Positions 51,697-59,047 of a stretch of DNA of 64,000 nucleotides are shown here, in pieces. Within the stretch, counting starts at the first letter, position 1; every line of letters starts with the position of its first letter. The stretch lies in the NCBI RefSeq assembly GCF_000767465.1, contig NZ_CP009295.1, positions 1-64,000 on the forward strand, in the 5' to 3' direction. The position numbers and the translations under genes were made by a program. This DNA is from Novosphingobium pentaromativorans US6-1. GTDB taxonomy: Bacteria > Pseudomonadota > Alphaproteobacteria > Sphingomonadales > Sphingomonadaceae. The notes beneath the pieces are model-generated. The model did not search any database and was not told the DNA's origin. It worked only from the letters and a program-made list of their open reading frames with translations.

Positions 51697-53739
51697 TCAG
51701 CGGCTTCGACCCATACCTTTCTGATAATAAGCCATTGTCTGAGCCCAACTATCTTCCTCGCTCATCTCCTGACGCGCCTTCAGAGCTTTTTTGACTGCAG
51801 CTGATTGCTCAGTGTCCGGTATATCTTTCCAAGCCTCTTCGAAGCTTATTGCGCGCGCGACGGCGCGATTGAGTGTCTGAAAATTTGCTGCAATTGATTG
51901 GAGACCCTTAAAAAGTGAAGACCAGTTACTGCGTATTGTTTGTCGTTCTCGCTCGTCCTTGATGCCGTCGAAGTTAATGGATCCATTCTCAGTTAGATGG
52001 AGCGTTAAATTTGATTCAGGGTCGAGCGCCTTAGCAACCAGGTTGAATTGTGCTGTCGCAACTCTAATAAAATCATTCGATTTCTGAATAGATGAGATCG
52101 CCTCGCCTTCTCTCAATTCGGCTTGTGCTATCATCTTCCTCAGGTGCTGACTTTCCTCACGAACTTCAGTCTCGCGCTTCGCCAGTTCGATGTTTCGCGC
52201 CTCAAGCGCTGCTTTGGAATCTGCGTATTGGTGCTGATTGTTGCTGAGAAGTTGACTATCGTTTCGCAACTGTTCTTCTCTTGAATCCAATTCCCGCATT
52301 GCTTCCCGCATGACGCTAACTTGCCGCGCCATGGCGTAAACGCCAGGTGGTACCGGGGTCCATTCCTTCCAGCGCGCAAGGTTCTCCTGCTCTTGCGAGG
52401 CACCCTCGAATGCAATGCCGTCGCCAACGATGACCATCCTTACCTTGCTGTGAGGATCGATCGCTTCGGCAACCAGATCAAATCGAGCCTGTTGAAGGTC
52501 GGCCTTTTTCTTGACCTCCTTCTCTCTCTCCAAAACGGCGTCGCGTATGTTGAATGCGTCGGTCAGCGTTGACGTTACAACCTCCCGGTCACACTTGAGC
52601 TTTCGCTCGCTCTCTTCCAAATTGACTTCTCTTGCGAAGACACGAATTTCACGCCCGTCGAGATCTGCGTGTTTGTCACGTGCGGCGTTCTCGCGATCGG
52701 CAACGAGTAACAGGCGCGCTTCGGCTTCTCGCCGGATCTTTACGGTCTCCTGCAGACTTGCATTCAACTCCACTATGCGCTCGCGGAGCTGCGCGCTCTG
52801 CTGCTCGACTTCCTTGACCTTCAAATCAAAGTTTCGCTTCAGGAGCTGAGCTGCATCCTCCAAGCTCTGCGCCCGGCGCAGCTTCTTTTCGTTCTCCTTT
52901 GCAAGTTCTGCATTTCGGATAGCAAAGGCGCGGACCACTTCGAACAGATGGTCGCCGCTCATTGACAGTCTGCGGAACTCATTCTCGAACTCGGCCTTAA
53001 CCCCTACCGGCTTGGTCCGATCGTCTTCGGCGAACTCAAACCCGTTCCGCCGATAGATTTCGGCAACCTTCCCGATATCTCTATGTGCCTCCTCAAGCGC
53101 CAACTGCTCAGGCGTTTTCCAGTCAGATCCGAAGGTCATCTTCTTCTTTCCGCGCACGGCGGGCAGGCCCATCACTTCTGTTAGATGATGGTGCCACGCC
53201 GTTTGTAGCGCTTGCCCCTGTGCCCGAAGTGAGGCGGTCGACTTTGAATCTGGTCGCCAGTGACCTTTCGCCACAGCCAATTCCTGGAGATGCTTGCTTG
53301 TCGAGATCGCGGTCTTGCAGGTGTGCTTGGTCACTTTTTGGTAACGCGGAGCGATGAACAGGTCGACGACGTGCTGGCTTTTTTCGTCACGGTCGAGCCG
53401 GTCCGCAAAAATTGCATCTTCGCCGAAAACCGAACATGCAAATGCCCGGGCCTCTCGCAGCATCTCATCGTCGTTTTCGGCAGGTACCAGGGCCTTTGGG
53501 AACTGTACGATCATGTGGATCGCTTTGGTTCCGGTCTTCCCGACAAAGGCCCCTCTTATGTGGGCATTATACAAGCTTCGCAGGTTCAGGCCCGTGCTGG
53601 TTTTCGGTTGCCGCCCGGGGTGAATTGCACGACGCTGAGAAGATGGATCTTGCCGTTTCCCATGGGTCTCAGCTTGGCCCAGTTCGGCCATTGAAAGCTT
53701 CATGGTCCGCACCGCACCGGCTTCGCTCACGTAGATCAA
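51697..53739 (-). CDS. MobV-like plasmid relaxase with long coiled coil
   Basis: 680 residues. The N-terminal 220 resemble Pre/Mob (MobV) relaxases: AVRTMKLSMAEL at the start, IHMIVQFPKAL, and DRDEKSQHVVDLFIAPRY (about 117-134) at the place of the HxDExxPHxH metal motif. Here the outer histidines are replaced by Asp, leaving one His (123), so activity may be changed. Residues 260-560 are a long heptad-rich coiled coil. The TTG at 53739 keeps the AVRxxKLS segment; a later ATG (53703) would remove it. A large inverted repeat lies directly upstream. AT-richer than the capsule genes. Confidence 0.7.
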   Translation of the reverse strand: MIYVSEAGAVRTMKLSMAELGQAETHGKRQDPSSQRRAIHPGRQPKTSTGLNLRSLYNAHIRGAFVGKTGTKAIHMIVQFPKALVPAENDDEMLREARAFACSVFGEDAIFADRLDRDEKSQHVVDLFIAPRYQKVTKHTCKTAISTSKHLQELAVAKGHWRPDSKSTASLRAQGQALQTAWHHHLTEVMGLPAVRGKKKMTFGSDWKTPEQLALEEAHRDIGKVAEIYRRNGFEFAEDDRTKPVGVKAEFENEFRRLSMSGDHLFEVVRAFAIRNAELAKENEKKLRRAQSLEDAAQLLKRNFDLKVKEVEQQSAQLRERIVELNASLQETVKIRREAEARLLLVADRENAARDKHADLDGREIRVFAREVNLEESERKLKCDREVVTSTLTDAFNIRDAVLEREKEVKKKADLQQARFDLVAEAIDPHSKVRMVIVGDGIAFEGASQEQENLARWKEWTPVPPGVYAMARQVSVMREAMRELDSREEQLRNDSQLLSNNQHQYADSKAALEARNIELAKRETEVREESQHLRKMIAQAELREGEAISSIQKSNDFIRVATAQFNLVAKALDPESNLTLHLTENGSINFDGIKDERERQTIRSNWSSLFKGLQSIAANFQTLNRAVARAISFEEAWKDIPDTEQSAAVKKALKARQEMSEEDSWAQTMAYYQKGMGRSR

Positions 53740-53745
53740 GGTCTT

Positions 53746-53805
53746 CGTCCTCTACACTCGTCATTGCGCAAGCTGATGTTTACGCAATGACGAGTGTAGA
53801 GGACG
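53746..53805. other. 23-bp-arm inverted repeat, candidate oriT
   Basis: Left arm 53746-53768 and right arm 53783-53805 are perfect reverse complements (CGTCCTCTACACTCG... against ...CGAGTGTAGAGGACG) around a 14-base loop. It begins seven bases upstream of the relaxase start, where MobV origins of transfer usually lie. A weak terminator-like AGATAG/CTATCT plus T-run follows at 53821-53842. Confidence 0.65.
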
Positions 53806-53862
53806 GCCGAGGCAGAAAATAGATAGACACGCTATCTTTTTTCCAGACACGGAGAGTACCAA

Positions 53863-54020
53863 CAGATTGGGTTTAATCGCTTTTCGGGCATATCAATGCG
53901 GTTGGGTTATGAGAAATCAAAGCAGTTTGGTTAATTGGCTTGCCGGGCGAAAACAAACTGCTTAGGTTATGGTGGAACCGAATAGATTAGGTTCTTACGT
54001 AGGCCTCCAATAACCTAAAC
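53863..54020. repeat. Repeat array upstream of the small basic protein
   Basis: Five direct copies of a degenerate CAGnTTnGGTTAT motif (GGTT cores at 53870, 53905, 53929, 53965, 53990) and one inverted copy (AACC at 54012). Spacings alternate about 35, 24, 36 and 25 bases, so the unit is about 60 bases with two half-units; CGGGC recurs between them. Likely iterons or an extended operator. Confidence 0.6.
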
Positions 54021-54040
54021 GATTGGCTTTTGGACACTCA

Positions 54041-54448
54041 ATGAAGATCATAGAGACTGCCATCCGTTCCACACCCGGTGACGGCCTCCGCTTGTGGGTG
54101 CAGCTGGATTCAGGTCATAGCCTCAGTCTTAATGTCGGGATCATCGAAGGGCTCGAGCGGCAGACAAAGGATGTGCTTTCGCGGGTTGAAATCTCGGATG
54201 ATCGCACGTCGATTTCGTGGCCGGAACTTTCCTTTGCTTTGACCAATCTCGAGATGGTTAAGATTGCCGTCGGCCCCGAACGCTTCGAGAATATGCTCCG
54301 TTCGACGGTTGCAAGTGATTACGGTAGGCGAGGCGGTAGTGTGCGCTCTGATGCCAAGGCTGCTGCGGCTCGCAAGAACGGTCGGAAGGGAGGACGTCCT
54401 CGGACCAAAGCTGGCTCGAGAAGGAAGCGGACTACGAAGGCGGAATGA
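54041..54448 (+). CDS. Small basic DNA-binding-like protein (DUF2442-like N-terminus)
   Basis: 135 residues. N-terminal 85 residues (DGLRLWVQLDSGHSLSLN, ISWPELSFALTNLEMVKIA) resemble DUF2442-like plasmid proteins. The C-terminal 40 are very basic with ARKNGRKGGRPRT, an AT-hook-like tail. It follows the repeat array directly, which makes it the natural candidate to bind the repeats. Its role could be copy control, mobilisation or antitoxin-like regulation. Confidence 0.62.
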   Translation: MKIIETAIRSTPGDGLRLWVQLDSGHSLSLNVGIIEGLERQTKDVLSRVEISDDRTSISWPELSFALTNLEMVKIAVGPERFENMLRSTVASDYGRRGGSVRSDAKAAAARKNGRKGGRPRTKAGSRRKRTTKAE

Positions 54449-54578
54449 GCTACTCGGTCGGCAAAGGGGCGAGCAAAGGAGGGGCCGAAGACCGCTGGAT
54501 CTCGCTTTTCGTCTTGTCGACTGCTTACGTCACGCGCTGGTATTGCGATCATTCAATGGGAAAATGTGTGAATGACGC

Positions 54579-54727
54579 TCAGCCTTCACTCGCATTCGCC
54601 TCCGCGCCGAACGTCTTGGCCGAACTCTGTGAAAGCCAAGATGGTTTGGAAAAACGCGCGCCCTCGGCCACTGTGACATCGATTGCTTCGCACAGGGAGC
54701 GGAATCGACCTGGCGTTCCCCCAGCGC
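54579..54727 (-). pseudogene. Resolvase remnant, copy 2
   Basis: FRSLCEAIDVTVAEG and QSSAKTFGAEANASE align with FRSLCEGIDTTAPEG and TFGQDVQRERAEAE of the truncated resolvase near 12.6 kb. The N-terminal half is deleted: the sequence jumps from the CCCCCAGCGC of the gene straight into the hydroxylase flank. Clearly non-functional. Confidence 0.72.
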
Positions 54728-54810
54728 TCAAGCGACGTGCCAGTGCCGTCCGCGCTTCGGCAAAAGCGGACCCTGGCAAGCCATACCGGCAAATCCGGGA
54801 AGCATGAAAC

Positions 54811-55428
54811 TTACTGCGCCTTCTTTATCTCGCGCACGCTGCTTCCGAACATGCGGTCCCAGAAGATCGCCGTGATCGCGTAGTTGCCTTCTTCGTCGAC
54901 GTGGTGGTGACGCATATGGTGGCGCTTGATCGCCATGCCGATGCGGCCGCGCATGGGCCACTGATGGCAGGCGTAGTGGACCACGTCGTATCCGACATAG
55001 CCGATGATGAAGCCCAGGAAGAGCCAGGTGCCCGCCATGCCGATCAGGGCCACGCAAGTCGCCCACACGGCAGCGCTGATGGGCAGGCTGACGAGCGGCG
55101 GCATCAGGTTGCGCAGCGGATCGTTCGGGGTGGTGTGGTGATTGCCGTGGACCGCAAAGACCAGCCATTTGATCGGCGCGACGTCGGAATCCCAGTGGAA
55201 CAGGAACCGGTGCATCGCATACTCGAACAGCGACCAGACCAGCAGGCCGAGCGCGAAGAGGAACGCCCCGTAGGCTGCGCCTGCGGTGCCCCAACCCGTC
55301 CATGCAATGAAGGGGAGCGCGATGCTCCAGACCAGGACGAACCCGCGCGGCGAGATGAGAGTGAGCTTCTCGAGCTGCCGGTTCTCGAACAGCTGAACGC
55401 GCTGGGGACTGGTTCGAGGATCACGCAT
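54811..55428 (-). CDS. Sterol desaturase/fatty-acid hydroxylase family protein (copy 2)
   Basis: 205 residues, roughly 96% identical to copy 1. All histidine clusters (HRFLFH, HGNHH, HYACH, HHMRHH) are intact. Changes are conservative (for example Ile/Val, Leu/Phe, and the C-terminal SVREIKK against DVRAIKK). The open frame and promoter palindrome are preserved while the rest of the duplicate has decayed, suggesting selection to keep the enzyme. Confidence 0.85.
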   Translation of the reverse strand: MRDPRTSPQRVQLFENRQLEKLTLISPRGFVLVWSIALPFIAWTGWGTAGAAYGAFLFALGLLVWSLFEYAMHRFLFHWDSDVAPIKWLVFAVHGNHHTTPNDPLRNLMPPLVSLPISAAVWATCVALIGMAGTWLFLGFIIGYVGYDVVHYACHQWPMRGRIGMAIKRHHMRHHHVDEEGNYAITAIFWDRMFGSSVREIKKAQ

Positions 55429-55473
55429 CAGACGACTTTCTCGACAGCAATGGGGCTGCGTTGTCAACACTAT

Positions 55474-55490
55474 ATGCTGCATCGCAGCAT
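55474..55490. promoter_or_regulatory. Promoter palindrome, hydroxylase copy 2
   Basis: ATGCTGC-ATC-GCAGCAT, 46 bases before the ATG. The arms are identical to copy 1 but the spacer has changed (CAT to ATC), the pattern expected if only the arms are constrained. Confidence 0.58.
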
Positions 55491-55632
55491 AATTCTTGAT
55501 TAATCTGCAATGTAAAAAATGAGGCTGGCATAACTCGGAAAAGAACCCCTAAATTCCTGTGCTTGCCGAACAAGAGAGATGACCGTGGCATTCCCCGTCA
55601 TACTGCCGAAATGGCCTCAAGGCTATGAATTC

Positions 55633-55770
55633 GGCTTTCTTGATGTTGGCCGGCTCGCCCGACCCAAAGAGCCAACGATTCGCTTTCGATGACGCCAGGT
55701 ATGGCTGTCGTGAATAGAGGGCGGCTCGTCCCAATCTCCGGCCTGCACAGGATCAATTGGTTAAACCCTA
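55633..55770 (-). pseudogene. kdsA: kdsA remnant, copy 2
   Basis: Two pieces of kdsA are fused: TTCTTGATGTTGGCCGGCTC matches the region coding for the KPVNIKK segment, then the sequence jumps to the N-terminal [22 protein letters not shown] part (here GTSRPLFTTAIPGVIESES). The start codon and catalytic core are gone. It keeps the divergent orientation relative to kpsF. Confidence 0.78.
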
Positions 55771-55809
55771 AATTGCTGAAACATCTGGAACGCAGCAATA
55801 TTCACGTGT

Positions 55810-55826
55810 ATGCTGCATCGCGCCAT
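55810..55826. promoter_or_regulatory. Degenerate palindrome, kdsA/kpsF copy 2
   Basis: ATGCTGCATCGCGCCAT agrees with the hydroxylase copy-2 site (55474) at 15 of 17 positions. It lies at the position equivalent to 32470 in copy 1. Confidence 0.42.
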
Positions 55827-55982
55827 AAGCTGTGTAAGCCACACTTGGCTTGACTTGAAATCACTGGCAATCCCCAGCGGCTTCAAATATGGGTCCCTCT
55901 TCAACAGGGGCGCCAAATAAATTGACTTTGCATTGAGCACCATTTGCTATCTACATGTAAAAGTTGCGTTTTCTGGGGGCCT

Positions 55983-56969
55983 ATGAAAATCGAAACTTTG
56001 CGGACCCGCCATGCTGCATCTGCGCTCAAGACTCTGGATATCGAGATGCAGGCGCTCACGACCTTGCGTGCTGCGCTGCAAAGTCCGGGCCTCAGCGATG
56101 CCGTTGAAAAGGCGATCAATGCCTTTGCCAATACCCGCGGCCGCATCGTCGTTACGGGCATGGGCAAGAGCGGTCACATCGCGCGCAAGATCGCCGCGAC
56201 CATGCGCTCCACGGGAACCTCCGCCCTGTTCCTTCACCCCGGTGAAGCCAGCCACGGCGACCTCGGCGTCATCGGCCGCGACGACGTTGTGTTGGCCATC
56301 ACCTGGTCGGGCGAGACCAAGGAGCTGAACGACATCTTCCACTATTGCCGGCACTACGGCGTGGAACTGATCGTCGCGACCGCACACCCCGACAGCACCG
56401 CGGGCCGCGCCGCCGATATCTGCCTGCAACTGCCTGTCGTGCGCGAAGCCTGCCCGAACGAACTGGCGCCCACGTCATCGACCACGCTGCAGCTTGTCCT
56501 GGGCGACGCCCTGGCCGTGGCCCTGATCGAGGCGCGCGGTTTCACGCCTTCGGATTTCCGCGTCTTCCATCCCGGGGGCCGTCTTGGCGCACAGCTTGCC
56601 ACCGTGACGGAAATCATGGGCATCGGCGATGCCATTCCCCGCGTTCATCGCAATGCGACGCTGGTCAACGCGACGCTGGAAATGAGCCGCAAGCGCTACG
56701 GCTGCACCGCGGTGGTCGACGAGAACGACATGCTGGTCGGCGTCTTTACCGATGGCGACCTGCGCCGCTGCATCGTCGTCAACAACCTGTCGGATACCGT
56801 CGGCGATCACATGTCCACCGATCCGGTAACCATCCCCGGCAATGTCCTGCTGCCCGAAGCGCTGCGCATCATGAATGACAATTCCGTCTCGGTGCTGTTC
56901 GTTGTCGATGCCGGCAAGCTCGTCGGGGTCGTCCACATGCATGACATCGTGGGTGTCGGCATTGCCTGA
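55983..56969 (+). CDS. kpsF: Arabinose-5-phosphate isomerase KpsF (copy 2)
   Basis: 328 residues, about 96% identical to copy 1, with intact SIS ([25 protein letters not shown]) and CBS domains. Differences cluster near the N-terminus ([16 protein letters not shown]) and at [10 protein letters not shown] near residue 270. It is the only complete Kdo gene in the second copy. Only the first codons of kdsB follow. It could raise arabinose-5-phosphate supply or be on the way to loss. Confidence 0.92.
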   Translation: MKIETLRTRHAASALKTLDIEMQALTTLRAALQSPGLSDAVEKAINAFANTRGRIVVTGMGKSGHIARKIAATMRSTGTSALFLHPGEASHGDLGVIGRDDVVLAITWSGETKELNDIFHYCRHYGVELIVATAHPDSTAGRAADICLQLPVVREACPNELAPTSSTTLQLVLGDALAVALIEARGFTPSDFRVFHPGGRLGAQLATVTEIMGIGDAIPRVHRNATLVNATLEMSRKRYGCTAVVDENDMLVGVFTDGDLRRCIVVNNLSDTVGDHMSTDPVTIPGNVLLPEALRIMNDNSVSVLFVVDAGKLVGVVHMHDIVGVGIA

Positions 56970-57000
56970 AGCCGGGCCGACGCCCCGCGATTTTCATTCC

Positions 57001-57026
57001 ATGGCCAATAGCGCAGATCCGGACGC
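57001..57026 (+). pseudogene. kdsB: First codons of kdsB, copy 2
   Basis: ATGGCCAATAGCGCAGATCC and the following GGACGC match kdsB copy 1 with one change, then similarity ends abruptly where the recombinase remnant begins. This marks the right edge of the duplicated capsule segment. Confidence 0.75.
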
Positions 57027-57912
57027 CGTGATGACGGCTCGTGACTGCATTGTCGCTTACCATCTTGCGAATAGCCTCGGCCCGCTCCCAACTGACATAG
57101 CCTTCGTGCACGCCGGGAATGAGTGCCAACCATTCCTCACGCGCATTGCGCCGGATCGTGGCGGATTGGCCAAATCCGGGCGTTGCGCTTGTCTTACCAT
57201 AAGCATAGGCACCGCCGTAAACCGGGTTCTCGATCATTCGGTGGATCGTCGCATAGGTTGGCCTGCGCCAGATCGTATCGCCGTTGTTGCGTTTGGCGGG
57301 CAAATCCAGTTCGTGCTCCAGAAACCACATGAGAGCCTGACGGGCGCTGCCAAGTTCAACGACTTTCTCGAATACCAGCGTGATGGCTTCCTGCACACGG
57401 CGGTCAGGATCCTTCTCGAGCCGATCTGCGACCTTCACAATGCCGACAGGGGCAGCAACCACAAGTTCGCCGCGCTGGGCTTTCTCGTGACGGGCCGAGA
57501 GCGAGCGTTGGCGCAGCAGGTCCAGTTCATATTCGTTGAGACTGGCCTTCAGGCCGAGCAGGAGGCGGTCATTGCCCTATCGCGGCGCATAGACGGTCTC
57601 CTGGTCAATCAGAACAGTATCGACGACGCGGCACATCTCGATGAGCTGCTGCCAGTCCCGGCTGTTGCGGGCAAATCGGGACACCTCCCTTGCAGCCACA
57701 GCGCCAATCTTGCCAAGGCGAACCTCGGCGACCATCCGTTCAAGGCCGGCGCGTGTGACGGTCCCGGCGGCTGAGCGACCGAGATCGTCATCGATGATTT
57801 CGACGCTGGACCAACCAAGTGACGTCAGGCGATTCCGCATGGCATATTGCAGAGCACTGCTCTCCCGGTTGTGAAGAACCTGGTGGGTAGATGACTGCCT
57901 GACATACAGGAT
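57027..57912 (-). pseudogene. Serine recombinase pseudogene with in-frame TAG
   Basis: Catalytic N-terminus ILYVRQSSTHQVLHNRESS with the nucleophile Ser, then GRSAAGTVTRAGLERMVAE, REVSRFARNSRDWQQLIE and VDTVLIDQETVYAPR, then TAG at 57577-57579. The frame continues beyond it ([54 protein letters not shown]). The 5' end lacks a start and abuts the IS3-like end; the 3' end is fused to the kdsB remnant. Large serine recombinases of this type occur in IS-like or plasmid-integrative elements. Confidence 0.78.
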
Positions 57913-58254
57913 TGAAGCGCCCCGGGTTTTCCGGAGGCTATCCGGTTTGACTCAGGCAACCATATCGAGGGTCTCGATGGCTGCATAGCAATTTGCCTCT
58001 GCCTCGGCGGGCGGAATGTAGCCGATGGGGCCGAAGAGGCGATGCTCGTTGTACCAGTGGACCCAGCGCAAGGTGGCCATTTCGACGACCGAAGCGCTCG
58101 GCCAGGACCGCTGGCGCCAGATTACCTCTGCCTTGTAGAGGCCATTGATCGTTTCGGCCAAGGCGTTGTCATAAGAGTCCCCGACACTGCCGACTGAAGG
58201 AACAAGGTTGGCCTCGGCAAGGCGCTGGGTGTAGTTCATGGCAAGGTATTGAAC
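57913..58254 (-). mobile_element. IS3-family transposase (OrfB) remnant
   Basis: C-terminal part of a DDE transposase: YTQRLAEANLVPSVGSVGDS, YDNALAETINGLYKAEVI (the second catalytic Asp lies in GDSYDNA and Glu in AETING), WVHWYNEHRLFGPIGYIPPAE. The outer end CCCCGGGTTTTCCGGAGGCT (within 57919-57940) looks like an IS3-family terminal repeat. The upstream two thirds of the element are missing. Confidence 0.78.
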
Positions 58255-58574
58255 TTTAGAAGCTGACACTTGATCGGACAGTTGGTGCCTGTGAGTGGTC
58301 AGCATGGACCTGACCGGTGGGATCAGGCCGCGATCATCTTTTCATTCGCCAGCGGCGTTTTCTCCATCAGCTCTGCCACCCGGTCGATAGGAGATTCGCG
58401 CTCGCAGCGCATCCGGGCGGACCGCAGTGGCGGTCAAATGACGGCTCGGGCTCTCAGCCCATGGTCTTAGGTCGGCCTGCCCGCAATTTACGTGCTTCCA
58501 GCGCCCCAAAACCCGGATGGTCTCACCATAGCGCCGATCCGAAGATCAGCGAGTCTCGAAGCGCCGTGACCTTC
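58255..58574. other. Scrambled region between transposase remnants
   Basis: About 320 bases. The minus strand reads VAELMEKTPLANEKMIAA before a stop near 58330, which may be the tail of another lost gene. No intact feature found. Confidence 0.4.
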
Positions 58575-58826
58575 ATGCCGGATAACGGTCAGGCCGAACG
58601 CATGATCCGAACCATCAAGGAGGCGACCGTCATATCCTTCCACTATGCCTCGATCAACGAATTGCGACGACACGACTGTGATTGGCTGATTGCCTACAAC
58701 TTTGCCAAGCAGCTCAAGGCTCTCAAGCTCAGAACACCCTACGAAGCTATCGAGCAACTCTGGAAATCAAAGCCGGACGTCCTTATTATCAAACCAAGCC
58801 ACCACATGCTGGGACTAAACACTTAA
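58575..58826 (+). mobile_element. IS481-family transposase C-terminal remnant
   Basis: NGQAERMIRTIKEATVISFH, ELRRHDCDWLIAYNFAKQLK, LRTPYEAIEQLWKSKPD and HHMLGLNT follow the end of IS481-type transposases (GQVERMNRTIKEATVK... PHHMLGPNT-like). The catalytic Asp-rich N-terminal part is absent. Confidence 0.75.
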
Positions 58827-59047
58827 ATGCAATCCTTATTTTTCGAGGTTCCCCTATGACAACGGTGATAGCTACCAGATATCTTGCCTTTGATGACTTG
58901 ACCGTTGCATGGACCTGATTTGAGGGGCGTGGGTTCATTGAGGGGATGCCCTATTGTTGCAGGCAGATAACCCGCTATCGGAGCTGGTGTGATGCAAGCG
59001 AACGAACCAGGTCTAATAGGCCGTGCCCCAGCCCGGGGTATGACGTT

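Larger units (their letters stand above)
54728..55605. repeat. Duplicated block, copy 2 (hydroxylase and promoter)
   Basis: Counterpart of 12953-13840. The similarity continues past the divergent promoter to the ATGA(C/T)CGTGGC start region that in copy 1 leads into the SDR gene. Here it joins a kdsA remnant instead, so a large internal segment has been lost relative to copy 1. Confidence 0.87.

Noticed and set aside
53863..54020. CRISPR array
   Set aside because: The repeats are short and degenerate, with alternating spacing and one inverted copy, and no cas genes are nearby. Iterons or operators fit better.
54445..54807. 120-codon plus-strand frame after the basic protein
   Set aside because: It overlaps the resolvase remnant and the duplicated flank in the wrong orientation and has no recognisable sequence.
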